Assembly: GCA_017311185.1 (NCBI GenBank) | Contig: JAESUZ010001282.1 | Span: forward strand, 1-64,000 | Reading direction: 5' to 3' | From: Proteles cristata cristata | Taxonomy: Eukaryota > Chordata > Mammalia > Carnivora > Hyaenidae | DNA: 64,000 bases | Part shown: piece after piece, positions 54,359-64,000 of the stretch | Layout: every line of letters begins with the position of its first letter | Numbering within the stretch: position 1 is the stretch's first letter | The notes under the pieces: model-generated | Databases searched by the model: none | What the model was told of the DNA's origin: nothing | Seen by the model: only the letters and a program-made list of their open reading frames with translations | Translations under genes and position numbers: made by a program

Positions 54359-54510
54359 TTCTGGGGAGGGGGGAGGGGAAGGGGTGAATGGTATGGAGGA
54401 GGGCGCTTGTGGGGATGAGCACTGGGTGTTATATGGAAACTAACTTGACAATAAACTATTTAAAAAGTAAATAAATAAAAATAAAAATAAGGATCAATTT
54501 AAAAAAGAGC
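54359..54510 (+). mobile_element. Young felid LINE-1 tail, extremely 5'-truncated
   Basis: Only about 150 bases: GGGGAGGGGGGAGGGG, ACTGGGTGTTATATGGAAAC, AACTTGACAATAAACTATTT and an A-rich tail. Duplication ATATAAAGAGC at 54348-54358 and 54511-54521. Confidence 0.93.
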
Positions 54511-55114
54511 ATATAAAGAGCATCGAAATTCAACAGTAATAAAACAAAAAAATAATAATAATTTAAAAAGAAGATTTGAACAGATACTTACCAAATAGGA
54601 GAATACAGATGGTCAAATAAGTGCATAGAAAGACATTCAATACTATGAGTCATTAGGGAAATACAAATTAAAGTTGCCCAGACTTATCACTACAGGTCTA
54701 TTAAGATGGCTAAAATTAAAATCTTATCTATACTTACTTGTTGTTGTTGACAGCAAGTGGATAAACTAGAATTTTTATACGCTGTCAGTAAATAGGCGAT
54801 ATGGTAAAACTACTTTGGAAAACAGTTTGGCAATTTCTTAAAAATCGAGCATACATACAACCTTTCCACCCTGAAGTGTTTACTCAAAACAACAAAGCAT
54901 ATGCTCATATGAAGATTTTTCCATGCATGTTTATAGCAGCTTAATCTTAAGCCCCAAACTAACTGGAATCAACCCACATCTTGATTGGATAACAGATTAA
55001 CAGGTAAACAAATAGAATACAGTTCTTCAATTAAAAGAGCATCCACTATTGGTACATCTAACAACATAGATGAATCTTAAAATAATTATGCTCATTTAAA
55101 GAATCCAGATGGTA

Positions 55115-55335
55115 GGGTCGCCTGGCTGTTTCAGTCAGTTGAATGTGTGACTTTGGCTCAGGTCATGATCTCATGGCTTGTGAGAGAGAGCCCCATGTTG
55201 GGCTTTGCTGACAGCTCAGAGCCTGAAGCCTGCTTCAGATTCTCTGTGTCCCTCTCCTCTCTCTCTCCCTCTCCCCTACGCATGCTCTGTCTCTCTCTCT
55301 CTCTCTCAAAAAATAAATAAACATTAAAAAAATGT
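55115..55335 (+). mobile_element. CAN-SINE in LINE-1 copy B
   Basis: Head GGGTCGCCTGGCTGTTTCAG; CT run to 55307. A 20-base duplication at 55095-55114 and 55336-55355 (core AAAGA-TCCAGAT-GTA) has two mismatches. Confidence 0.95.
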
Positions 55336-55615
55336 TTTAAAGATTCCAGATAGTAAAGAGTATATACTGTATTATTCCACTCATATAAAACTCTAGGAAA
55401 TGCAAACTATGATAACAGAAAATAAACCAATGTTTGTCTAGGACCCAGGCTATGCTAAATGTGTGGAAGAATCCCTCTCTCTAGAGGGATTGCAAAGGGA
55501 TAAGAGCAATTTTTTGGATATTATGGATACTTTCACTATCTTTATCATGGTGAAAGCTTTATACACATAAATGTCCAAACTTACCAAATTATACACTTAA
55601 AAATAATAGTGTACC

Positions 55616-57549
55616 AGCAAAGTCACTGTCCTCTGGCTTTATAGCAAGTTCAATTAAACTATCAAATAATAAATACTGTCTGCTCTATAAATTGTTTCAG
55701 GAAATAGAAACAAAGAACAATCCTCAAGTCATTTAACAAGGCTAATAACCCCTTGAAACAACACTGGAATAGAATAGTATGAGAAAGGATAAAGATAGGT
55801 TATACTGAGCTTTAAGGCAGATCAATACCTTAGCTGTGGGTCCTCTGCTGAGAAAAAGGACCAAAAGAACATTCAGCAGCACCTCCCATGCAGTTAGATT
55901 TACAAGGGTCACTGAATGCACTCTGGCTCCAGGGCGAGGGGCCGACCTCAGCTCCCCCAACCACATATGCTCCAGCTGTTCGACTCTTGAGGTTTACCAA
56001 GCAGCCAACTGTTTAGAGACAATTTAACTGTAACGAGACCTCATAGCTAAGTGGTCTTTTATTAGCCCAAATGGAGTTCCATGCATCAGGAGGGGCCACC
56101 TGCCCCTCAGTCCCTCCCAGTCCTTCCCTATTAAAGTGAAATATGACTTTAATATAGTCACACCTGGATGCTTACCAGCCCCCATTTAGGGTTGCCTCTC
56201 ATTTCTTTATTCCTCGGGGCTTGGTTTGGCAGATTTTCAAATGATCAGATTAATTGTAAAGTCAATAGAAATGTCACATGTGAAGAGCAAAATCGCTGGC
56301 ACTAATGTGCTTCGGAGGTAACTTTAGTCGTAATTTAAGTAAAAAGGGCAGAGGAGAAGAAGCAGATAGCATAGCCCATGAAAACACATTTTAGAATTTC
56401 TTCATTCAATATGTGTTTGGGGGAAATTGCGGGATAAATGATTCCATGAAATCCAGGTTTTAAAGTCTCTTGGCCACTGAAGCAGGGAAAAGGCTAGAAA
56501 GAACCAGAGCATGTTGGTCTTAATATCTGTGAGAAATCCATGGGATGGGGGTAGAAGGACTGTACATAAAGAGAAAAGTCCAAATCTCAGCTCTGATTCC
56601 TGAGGTAAAAAGTGAGTTACCAAAAGTCAGAAAACAAAACTCATTAGGGGCTCCTATCTCCAATTCAAATGTTTCGCCAGTTCTCCAAAATCCCAAAATC
56701 GCTGTTCAAAACTCGCAGACTTGGGCATACCTTGCTACCTGTGAACACACAGCTGCACTGGGAACAAAATTATATATTGACTCCAATATATGATGACCAC
56801 CATTCTCGGGCATGCTAGTGAAGCCTCAGAGCAGTTCATAACTTTGAGAAGGATCCCAGCTCTCGGATTTTTCACTGCAAAGTCTGTGCATCTCATGTTT
56901 AAGATAGTTGATCCGTGGATGAGGACACATTTCTCTTTTTCTTTAGAAGTTCATGACAAGTCCTTAAACTGAAGCTGTTTTTGTTATTTACAGCCTCCTC
57001 CTATTTTGGAAAGAAGTCAACAGTATGGCCAGAATGACTCACTTAGTAGCTCCTCACCTCCACATTTTGCATGATCAAGTATCCTTTGCATATTTGTGAT
57101 ATTTATATTCCTGAGGAAGTTTGTACCCACTGACCCATATCTTCAGTCCATCATAACTTTTCTGATTGTGAAGTTCAAAATATGACCCACTCCTACTTTA
57201 AAATCCCATTGGCCTTCGCAGAGATTCAAGGTCTATAGGGAACCAGCAAGGATATTTCAGCTGTGCCTTGGGGACTTCTCTAGTTGACTTTTCCTCTTTA
57301 AACAGCTTGAGAGATCCTGCTACAGAGAAACCCTATAAAACAAATATAAAGGGGTGGGGGGATACTGCTGAAATTCAAGTACCCTGATTCCAACAGGAGA
57401 GAGAGCCAGGCAGAGAGAGAGAGAGGCAGAGAGACAGGGAAGTGTCAAGCTGAGAGTCAAGAGAAATTCTTTCAATTTACTGTCTGCAACTTCAGGCCAA
57501 ATTCCATTTTGAAATTTTTTTATTTCAAAATAGATATTTGTTTTCTTTT
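55616..57549. other. Repeat-poor block with candidate conserved element
   Basis: Nearly 2 kb without a recognised transposon. The part 55990-56400 contains GATTAATTG (56248-56256), the E-box CACATGTG (56275-56282) and GTCGTAATTTAAG. Frames at 55742-56027 and 56545-56793 have no recognised domains. GA repeats lie at 57405-57435. Confidence 0.4.
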
Positions 57550-57774
57550 TCCCCCTAGCTTTAGGGAGAAATAATTGACAAATAGAAATTGTATGTATAT
57601 AAGATGTACAATGTGATGTTTTGATATATGTACATTGTGAAATGACCACCACCATAATGCTAATTGACAAATCTATCATCTAACAGTTACTTTTTTCCCT
57701 CAGCATGGTGGGAGCACTTAAAATCTCTTTTACCTAATTTTAGGTGCAATACATTATTATTTCTTTGTTTTAAT
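57550..57774 (-). mobile_element. Old LINE-1 copy D, left part
   Basis: GAAATAATTGACAAATAGAA, TGAAATGACCACCACCATAA, ATCTATCATCTAACAGTTAC is an inverted LINE-1 3' untranslated region. It resumes at 58258. Confidence 0.85.
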
Positions 57775-57789
57775 GTGCAATACATTATT
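57744..57789. repeat. Target-site copies around a 16-base filler
   Basis: GTGCAATACATTATT is at 57744-57758 and 57775-57789, with the T-rich filler ATTTCTTTGTTTTAAT between. A third copy follows the SINE pair at 58258-58272. In the uninterrupted LINE-1 only one copy would exist. Confidence 0.9.
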
Positions 57790-58022
57790 TAAAAAAAATT
57801 TTTTTAATGTTTTTATTTATTTCTAGGAAAGAGAGAGAGAGAGAGAGAGAGTGAGCAGGGGAGGGTCAGATTGAGAGAGAGGGAGTCACAGACTGAAACA
57901 GGCTCCAGGCTCTGAGCTGGCAGTCAGCACAGAGCCCGACGCGGGGATCGAACCCAAGAACTGCGAGATCATGACCTAAGCGAAAGTCGGACGCTTAACC
58001 GACTAAGCCACCCAGGCGCCCC
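57790..58022 (-). mobile_element. CAN-SINE, inverted, low-divergence subfamily, in the tail of another SINE
   Basis: TTTATTTCTAGGAAAGAGAG, GAGCTGGCAGTCAGCACAGA, head CCACCCAGGCGCCCC. Inserted in the T-rich tail of the next inverted SINE: TTTAAAAAAA-TTTTTTTAATG-like sequence recurs at 58025-58045. (GA)n of about 11 units at 57830-57851. Confidence 0.95.
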
Positions 58023-58257
58023 AAATTTAAAAAAATTTTTTAATGTTTTTATTTATTTCTGAAAGACAGGGAGAGTGAGAGAGAGAGCGTGAGCAGGGGA
58101 GGGTCAGAGAGAGAGGGAGATACAGAATCTGAAGCAGGCTCCAAGGCTCTGAGCTGTCAGCACATAGCTCGCCGCGGGGCTTCAACCCACGAACTCTAAG
58201 AACATGACCTGAGCCGAAGTCGGACGCTTAACCGCCGGAGCCACCCAGGAGCCCCGT
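58023..58257 (-). mobile_element. CAN-SINE, inverted, host of the previous one
   Basis: Head CCACCCAGGAGCCCC at right, then the target copy GTGCAATACATTATT. Diverged more than its neighbour, as expected for the earlier insertion. Confidence 0.94.
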
Positions 58258-59140
58258 GTGCAATACATTATTAACCACCAGTCACCATGGTATACATTAG
58301 GTCCTTAGAACTTACTCATCTTATAACTGAAAGTTTGTATCTTTTTGCCACATTTTTCCCATGTTGCCCACCTCTCAGTTCCTGGCAACCACTGTTTTAC
58401 TCTCTGTTTATGAACAACTCTCTGTTGACTTTTTTAGATTCTGTATGTAAAGGAGATCATGTAGCATTTGTCTTTCTTTGTCTAGCTTATTTCACTTAGC
58501 ATAATGAACCCCGAGGCAGGTTCACACATTGTTGCAAATGACAGGATTCATTCCCCACTTTTCTGTGGCTGAGTATATCTCATTGCACATATATGCCACA
58601 TTTTCCTTATCTATTCACCCATTGATGTACACTTAGGCTGTTTCCATACCTTGGCTATTGTGAACAGTGCTGCAAAGAATATAGGGAATGCAGATATCAC
58701 TTTAATATTCTGATTTCATTTCCTTTGGATATATAACCAATAGTGGGATTGCTGGATCATATGACAGTTCCATTTTTAATTTCTTGAGAAAATTCCATAC
58801 TGTTTTCCCTAATAGCTACACCAGTTTACATTCCACCAAGAATTCACAAGGGCTCTCTTTTCCTCACACTCTCACCAACACTTGTTATATTTTGTCTTTT
58901 TGAAAATAGCCATCCTAAGAAGTGTAAGGTGCTATCCCATGATTTTGATTTGCATTCCCTTGATGATTACTAATGTTGAGCACCTTTTCATACATCAGTT
59001 GTCCATTTGTATATCTTCTTTCAAAAAATGTCTAGGAGATCCGTTTTTAAATTTTTGGTGGGAGGTTGCTATTGAGTTGTATGAGCTCCTTTTACATTTT
59101 AGATATGAACTCCTCCTCCAATTTATTACATGCTCTGCTG
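58258..59140 (-). mobile_element. Old LINE-1 copy D, right part
   Basis: AACCACCAGTCACCATGGTA, CAACTCTCTGTTGACTTTTT, TTATTTCACTTAGCATAATG, TTGGCTATTGTGAACAGTGC, GTGGGATTGCTGGATCATAT, TGATTTGCATTCCCTTGATG, TATTGAGTTGTATGAGCTCC. This is antisense 3' untranslated region and ORF2 C-terminus with numerous stops. Confidence 0.9.
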
Positions 59141-59337
59141 TTATCAGAGTTAGATGATTAAAGAGGTGCCCTCTGGCTGGAAGTCACAAAAGCTAAGATG
59201 CCAAGTGTGTGTACATGTTTCCTCCAGGTAGATGTTGGTGAGTTGGGGCAGGTTACAGGGAGAATGTGGTGTTAAGATTCTCCTGCCTCCAGGGTGGAGA
59301 ACAGTTTGTCACTAGATAAGTCAAAAATAGAAGCCTG

Positions 59338-59557
59338 GGGGCACCTGGGTGGCTTAGTCAGTTAAGCACCTGACTTCAGCTCAGGCCATGATCTCATGGT
59401 TCGTGGGTTCGAGCCCTGCGTCGGGCTCTGTTCTGACAGCCAGTTCGGGGTCTGGAGCCTGTTTCAGATTCTGTGTCTCCCTCTCTCTCTGACCCTCCCC
59501 TGCTCACGCTGTCTGTCTCTCTCTCAGAAATAAATAAAAACATTAAAAAATTAAAAA
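59338..59557 (+). mobile_element. CAN-SINE
   Basis: Head GGGGGCACCTGGGTGGCTTA; the second half has GACAGCCAGTTCGGGGTCTG and TTCAGATTCTGTGTCTCC, so it is intermediate. Perfect 15-base duplication AAAAATAGAAGCCTG at 59323-59337 and 59558-59572. Confidence 0.96.
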
Positions 59558-59572
59558 AAAAATAGAAGCCTG

Positions 59573-59959
59573 ACCCTTGGGATGCAGCTTTTAAGATACC
59601 TAAATAGGCCTTCACAGGGAAATACTAGAAGATGGGTGTTTTTGTCTGTTCTGTCTACTGAGCCTAAGTTCATAGCCAAGGCAAGTCTTCAGGAGCTCAT
59701 TAACAATTTTTTCTTTGTTTGGTGTAGCTTTGCAGGTCTTGAGAACACAAGTCCTGTTGGCTTTCAAACTTATATGTTTGGAGAACCAAGCCTCAGACGC
59801 AAGATACGGTTGCTTTCAACCCTACCTCCTTAACAAAAAACATTTCACATTTTTGTGTCTATTAATTACAACATACTACCTATGATACAAAATTCATAGC
59901 AGTGCTTAGTATCCTTTTGGTTGTAAATAATAGAAAATCTCTCCCAAACTGGCTTATGT
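59573..59959. other. Unassigned sequence
   Basis: The 83-residue plus frame (59582-59833) has no recognised feature. Confidence 0.4.
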
Positions 59960-59974
59960 ATAAAGCAAATTTAT

Positions 59975-60184
59975 GGGGTAAATGGGTGGCTCAGTTGGTT
60001 GAGAGACCAACTTGGCTCAGGTCATGATCTCACGGTTCATGAGTTCGAGTCCCGCGTCGGGCTCTGTGCTGACAGCTCAGAGCCTGGAGCCTGCTTCAGA
60101 TTCCATCTCCCTCTCTCTCTGGCCCTTCTCCACTCGTACTCTGTCTTTCTTTGTCAAAAATAAATAAACATTAAGTATTTTTAA
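59975..60184 (+). mobile_element. CAN-SINE
   Basis: Head GGGTAAATGGGTGGCTCAGT. Perfect 15-base duplication ATAAAGCAAATTTAT at 59960-59974 and 60185-60199. Confidence 0.96.
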
Positions 60185-60199
60185 ATAAAGCAAATTTAT

Positions 60200-60414
60200 T
60201 GTTCAATTAGTATAATCCAAAAATAGCACTGGATTAGATTATACAAGGATAATACAGAATGACAGCCTTTAACTTCTTTCTTAGGCTTTTTGTGCTTACA
60301 ACACTCTTCTTGGAGCTATCCAAATATCTTACTTCATTTTCTTCATTTTTGTCAAGGTTGCTTTCTCAGTGAGACCTTACCTAAGCACAAACATTCCTTA
60401 TCATCTTTTAATCA
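60200..60414. other. Unassigned sequence
   Basis: No feature recognised. Confidence 0.4.
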
Positions 60415-60930
60415 TTTTATTAATACAATCTATATATCATAGATTTGTCCTTCTAATGGTACAATTAAATAATTTTTATTGTATTCACAACTATATCCAA
60501 CCATCACCACAGTCTATTTTGAATATCTCACTACCTCAAAAAGACTGAACCCTTTAAATATCGCTCTCTTAGTTGACTTTCCCCCACTCCAGCCCCTAGA
60601 AACTGTGAATTTACCTTCCACAGATCACTCTGTTCTGGATTTACATAAGAATGAGATCTTATAGTACATGGTCCTTTGTAACTGGTTTATTTCACTTAGC
60701 GTAATGTATTCAAGTTTCATTTTTATTCTAGCTATCCTAGTGTCTGTAAAGTGGTAACTCCTTGTGGTTTTGATTTGCATTTTCCCCATAACTAATGATG
60801 CTAAGCATCTTTCTGTGTGCTTATTGCATATGCTTATTGGCTGGCTTAGGAGAAATGACTATTCAGATTCTTCACTCATTTCTTATTTTGGTTAGTTGTC
60901 TCTTTATTATTGAATTGTTAGAGATTTTTA
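60415..60930 (-). mobile_element. Old LINE-1 copy E, 3' untranslated region
   Basis: ACAACTATATCCAACCATCA, CCAGCCCCTAGAAACTGTGA, GTAACTGGTTTATTTCACTT, TTTTGATTTGCATTTTCCCC is antisense old LINE-1 sequence. Continues at 61158. Confidence 0.87.
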
Positions 60931-61157
60931 AATTTTTTTTTTTTATGTTTTATTTATTTCTAGGAGAGAGAGAGAGAGAGAGAGACAGTGCGAGCAAGGG
61001 AGGGTCAGAGAGAGAGGGAGTCACAGACTGAAACAGGCTCCAGGCTCTGAGCTGGCAGTCAGCACAGAGCCCGACGCGGGGCCCGAACCCACGAACCGTG
61101 AGATCATGACCTAAACGAAAGTCAGACGCTTAACCGACTAAGCCACCCAGGCGCCCC
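60931..61157 (-). mobile_element. CAN-SINE, inverted, low-divergence subfamily
   Basis: TTTATTTCTAGGAGAGAGAG, GAGCTGGCAGTCAGCACAGA, head CCACCCAGGCGCCCC. Perfect 12-base duplication TAGAGATTTTTA at 60919-60930 and 61158-61169. Confidence 0.97.
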
Positions 61158-61169
61158 TAGAGATTTTTA

Positions 61170-61950
61170 GATACAAGTCCCTAACCAGACGTATGATCTA
61201 CAAACATTTTTTTCTCCCATCCTATGTGTTGTGTTTCTTCTTTCTTGGTGGTGCCTTTTGAAGTGTAAATCTTGTTTTGACCAAGTCTACTTATTTTTGT
61301 TGTTGTTATTGCTTACGCTTTTGGTGTTATACTTAAGAATTTTTTGCAAATTCAAGGTCATGAAGATTTTTCCCTATGTTTTCTTCTAGGACTTTTATAG
61401 ATTTTGCTCTTACACTTATAATGTGAATAACACATAATATATGATTTTTTAATATAATTTTATATATAGTGTAAATAAGGGCTCAACCTTTGCTTGTGCC
61501 TATTCAATTGTCTCAACACCATTTGTTTAAGACACTGTTCATTCAATATTGAATAGTATTGTTTTCCTTGTTGAAAATCAGTTGACCATAGATATGTGAT
61601 TCTGTCTCTGGACTCTATGCATACATACACACACACACACACAAACACATCTGTGTGCCAGTACTATACTGTCCTCATTACTGTTGATCTGCATGAGTTT
61701 TGAAATCAGGAAATGTGAGTCCTCTCAATTATTCTTCTTTTTCACGATTGTTTTGACTTTTTTGCATCCTTCTAATTCAGTATAGATTTTAGAATCAGCT
61801 TATCAATTTCCATAAAGAAGTGAGCTGGGGTTATAGTAATCGTATTGAATCTGTAGATCAGTTTGAGGAGCATTGGCATGGCAGCAACGTTAAGTCTTCC
61901 AACCTATGAACATGAAATTTTTTTTTTGTTCATTTAGATCTTTAACTTTT
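61170..61950 (-). mobile_element. Old LINE-1 copy E, ORF2 middle part
   Basis: AAGTCCCTAACCAGACGTAT, TTTTCTTCTAGGACTTTTAT, GCCTATTCAATTGTCTCAAC, CACCATTTGTTTAAGAC, GTGCCAGTACTATACTGTCC, TTGAATCTGTAGATCAGTTT. Antisense ORF2 reverse transcriptase region, decayed. A small (CA)n (61621-61644) lies within it. Confidence 0.9.
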
Positions 61951-61989
61951 CTTTCTTTGTTTCTTTGTTTCTTTGTTTGTTTGTTTGTT

Positions 61990-62041
<52 letters not shown>

Positions 62042-62105
62042 TTTTTCTTTCTTTCTCTCTTTCCTTCCGTCCTTCCTTCCTTCCTGCCTGCCTGCCTTCC
62101 TTCGT
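61951..62105. repeat. (TTTC)n / (TTTG)n / (CCTT)n microsatellite
   Basis: About 155 bases: TTTC and TTTG units, then 15 or more TTTC units, then CCTTCCTTCC and CCTGCCTGCC. It directly adjoins the T-rich tail of an inverted SINE. Frames on both strands (e.g. 61906-62142, 61942-62217) are low-complexity shadows. Confidence 0.97.
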
Positions 62106-62296
62106 TTATGTATTTATTTTGAGAAAGACAAAGACAGTGTAAGCTGGGGAAGGGCAGAAAGAGAACAGGAAAAGAGAATCCCAAGCAGGGCAGAGCCCAG
62201 TGCAGGGTTGAACCCACAAAACCACGAGATCATGACCTGAGCCGAAGCCAAGAGTTGGACGGATTGCTTAACTGACTGAGCCACCCAGGCACCCAT
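62106..62296 (-). mobile_element. CAN-SINE, inverted
   Basis: TTTATGTATTTATTTTGAGA, GAATCCCAAGCAGGGCAGAG, GGATTGCTTAACTGACTGAG, head CCACCCAGGCACCC. About 18 bases are lost in the second half. Duplication TTTAACTTTTCTTT (61941) versus TTTAACTTCTTTAG (62298). Confidence 0.93.
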
Positions 62297-63794
62297 TTTT
62301 AACTTCTTTAGACAATATTATAGTTTTTCAGATTATAAGTTTAGTACTTTTTTGTTAAATTTATTCCTAAGTGTTTTATTCATTTTAATACTAATGTTAA
62401 TGAAATGGATTTCTTCATTTATTTTATCTTATTTATTTTTCAAAGCAAGTACATAAAAATGCAATTGACTTTTGTATATTGGCCATATATCGTGAAATCC
62501 TGCTGAACTCCTTCATTAGTTCTAATAATGTCTAGTGAATTCCTTAAGGTTTTCTGTACAGAAAGTCAGGCATCTGTGAATAAAAATATTTTACTTCTTT
62601 TTAATTTTTTAAATTTGTATGCTTTTTCTATTTAGTTTTCTTGCCTAATTTCTTTGGCTAAAGCTTGTCTTGTTTCCAGTATTAGGGATAAATCCTACAG
62701 TCTTTCACCATTAATCATGATGTTTGGTGTGGATTTTTCACTGATGCTGTTTAGCAGGTTGGGAAAGATCTCTTGTATTCCTACTTTCTTTACCATTTTT
62801 ATCAGGCAAGAGCTATAGATCTTGTCAAATATTTTTCTGCATTTTTGTTTATCATCATCTCAGATGATAATATGATTTCTGTTTTTGTTCTATTAATAAA
62901 AAATATTACATAAATATATTTTTCAGATGAAAACTCACCTACATCACAAAGATAAATCCCACTTGGCCATAGTGAATACTTCTTTCTATATGAAGCTGGA
63001 TTACGTTTTCTTAATTTTGTTTGGAATGTTTGTCTCCATATTCATAAATGATATTCTCCTGTAATTTTGTTTTCTGGTGATATCTTTGAATGGTTTGGTA
63101 TGAGGGTAATAGAATGAACTGGAAAATCTTTCCATGTCTTTCAGTTTTTCAAAGTGTTTGTAAAGAATTGGAATTAATCCTTCCTTTAAAGTTTGGAAGA
63201 TGCAGTGACAAAGCTGTCTGTGCCAGGGCTTAATTTATGGTCAGTGTTGTTTTGTTTTGTTTCCAGTACTTCAGAAACTTCTGGCTGTTCTATCTGTTTT
63301 TGAAAGTGATGTATTTCAGTTTCTATTATTGTTTAATTATTCATTTTTCTTTTTATTTCTGTCAATTTTTGCTTCATGTATTTTTGGTTCTGTTATTAAG
63401 TACATATGTGTTTAGATTTTAAAGTCTATTTATCTGATATTAATATAACTGGTCTAGCTTTTCTGTAATTGCTATTTGCATAGTATATGTTTCTCCAGCA
63501 TTTTATATTAACCCTCTTGTGTCTTTGAATCTAAAATGTGTGTGTCCTGGAGACAACATATAGTTAGATCATGTGTCTTAATCCAGTCTAACAATCTTTA
63601 CCATTTTATTGTACTGTTTGATTTATTTGTATTGGTTATTATTGATACATCTGGACTTACGTCAGCCACTTTACATTTAGTTTCTCATATGCTACATGCT
63701 TTTTAAAATTTCTCTATACTTATTCTCCTGCTTTATTTTGCATTTAGTGAATATTTTTTAGTGTAGGATTTTAATTCAACTAATGAGTTTTTTC
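62297..63794 (-). mobile_element. Old LINE-1 copy E, ORF2 5' part
   Basis: AAATTTATTCCTAAGTGTTT, CTTTTGTATATTGGCCATAT, TCCAGTATTAGGGATAAATC, TGGTATGAGGGTAATAGAAT, GTAAAGAATTGGAATTAATC, CTAAAATGTGTGTGTCCTGG, CATATAGTTAGATCATGTGT. Antisense from the reverse transcriptase to the endonuclease region of ORF2; stops in all frames. It may continue beyond the window. Confidence 0.9.
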
Positions 63795-64000
63795 GGGGCG
63801 CCTGGGTGGCTTAGTCGGTTAAGCGTCCGACTTTCGCTTAGGTCATGATCTCGCGGTTCTTGGGTTCGAGCCCCGCGTCAGGCTCTGTGCTGACTGCCAG
63901 CTCAGAGCCTGGAGCCTATTTCCGAGTCTGTGTCTCCCTCTCTCTCTGACCCTCCCCTGCTCACGCTGTCTCTCTCTGTCCTAGAAAGAAATAAAAATAT
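63795..64000 (+). mobile_element. CAN-SINE, low-divergence subfamily, cut by window end
   Basis: GGGGCGCCTGGGTGGCTTAG, GACTTTCGCTTAGGTC, GCTGACTGCCAGCTCAGAG. B box GGTTCGAGCC at 63863-63872. The tail (GTCCTAGAAAGAAATAAAAA) is just reached at the edge. Inserted in or next to LINE-1 copy E. Confidence 0.96.

Larger units (their letters stand above)
54288..55615 (+). mobile_element. Old LINE-1 copy B: end of ORF2 and 3' untranslated region
   Basis: GGAAATATTTGCAAATTATG, ATTAGGGAAATACAAATTAA, AAAACAGTTTGGCAATTTCT, AGAATCCAGATGGTA / GATTCCAGATAGTAAAG, CTTTATCATGGTGAAAGCTT, AAATTATACACTTAAAAATA. The last gives the expected 3' end. Interrupted by a young LINE-1 piece and a SINE. Confidence 0.85.

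Noticed and set aside
57320..57679. 119-codon minus frame
   Set aside because: Crosses from unique DNA with GA repeats into antisense LINE-1; no domain.
61942..62217. Lysine/arginine-rich minus frame and serine/phenylalanine-rich plus frames
   Set aside because: Translation of the (TTTC)n microsatellite.
1..64000. CRISPR array or bacterial defence system
   Set aside because: Repeats are dispersed SINEs and microsatellites, not regularly spaced direct repeats; no operon-like gene layout and no ribosome-binding-site spacing. The DNA is mammalian.
1..64000. Retroviral genes with protein coding parts
   Set aside because: Only solo LTR-type sequences were seen; no gag, pol or env segments were recognised.

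Overview
This window reads as ordinary nuclear DNA from a carnivoran, most likely a felid. About fifty copies of the tRNA-Lys-derived CAN-SINE family (SINEC) are scattered on both strands. Many have the cat-type body: a head reading GGCGCCTGGGTGGCT, a B box GGTTCGAGCC, a CT-rich stretch, and an AAATAAATAAA tail. At least eight belong to a low-divergence subfamily marked by GACTTTCGCTT, GCTGACTGCCAGCTCAGAG and CTAGAAATAAATAAAAC. Three 5'-truncated LINE-1 3' ends share one ending (ACTGGGTGTTATATG ... CAACTTGACAATAAA) that also looks recent. Family names are from memory; no database was searched.

I found no protein-coding gene, RNA gene, CRISPR array or prokaryotic-type system. Every long reading frame is either a shadow of SINE, LINE-1 or microsatellite sequence or is unsupported. 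The only genuine protein remnant is a broken LINE-1 ORF2 C-terminus at about 8.5-9.0 kb. The window is best described as intergenic or intronic DNA.

Layout. 0-9.6 kb: old minus-strand LINE-1, several SINEs, a site hit twice by SINEs (7.4-7.86 kb), and a young LINE-1 nested in an old one (7.9-9.6 kb). 9.6-16 kb: mostly non-repetitive, with a few SINEs, MIR pieces and an (AC)n. 16.2-18.9 kb: a SINE/LINE cluster with nested insertions and an inverted SINE chimera. 19-24 kb: SINEs, MIR, an old plus-strand LINE-1 and a TA-rich palindromic tract. 24-31 kb: largely unique, with a complete MaLR LTR flanked by perfect 5-base duplications (25.66-26.13 kb). 31-44 kb: SINEs alternating with MIR, L2 and hAT relics. 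44.3-45.6 kb: a unique block with conserved-element-like sequence. 45.7-55.6 kb: two old plus-strand LINE-1s head to tail. The second has been split by a Tc1/mariner-like element, a probable solo LTR, several SINEs, an antisense LINE-1 piece, a young LINE-1 tail and a perfect 82-base tandem duplication. 55.6-57.5 kb: unique DNA holding the best candidate conserved non-coding element. 57.5-64 kb: two old minus-strand LINE-1s interrupted by SINEs and a large (TTTC)n.

Nothing here acts as a pathway. What can be read is insertion history: target-site duplications date many elements relative to each other. The observations most worth checking are the tandem duplication, the mariner-like element, sites hit more than once, the SINE fold-back, and a few unique stretches that look regulatory.
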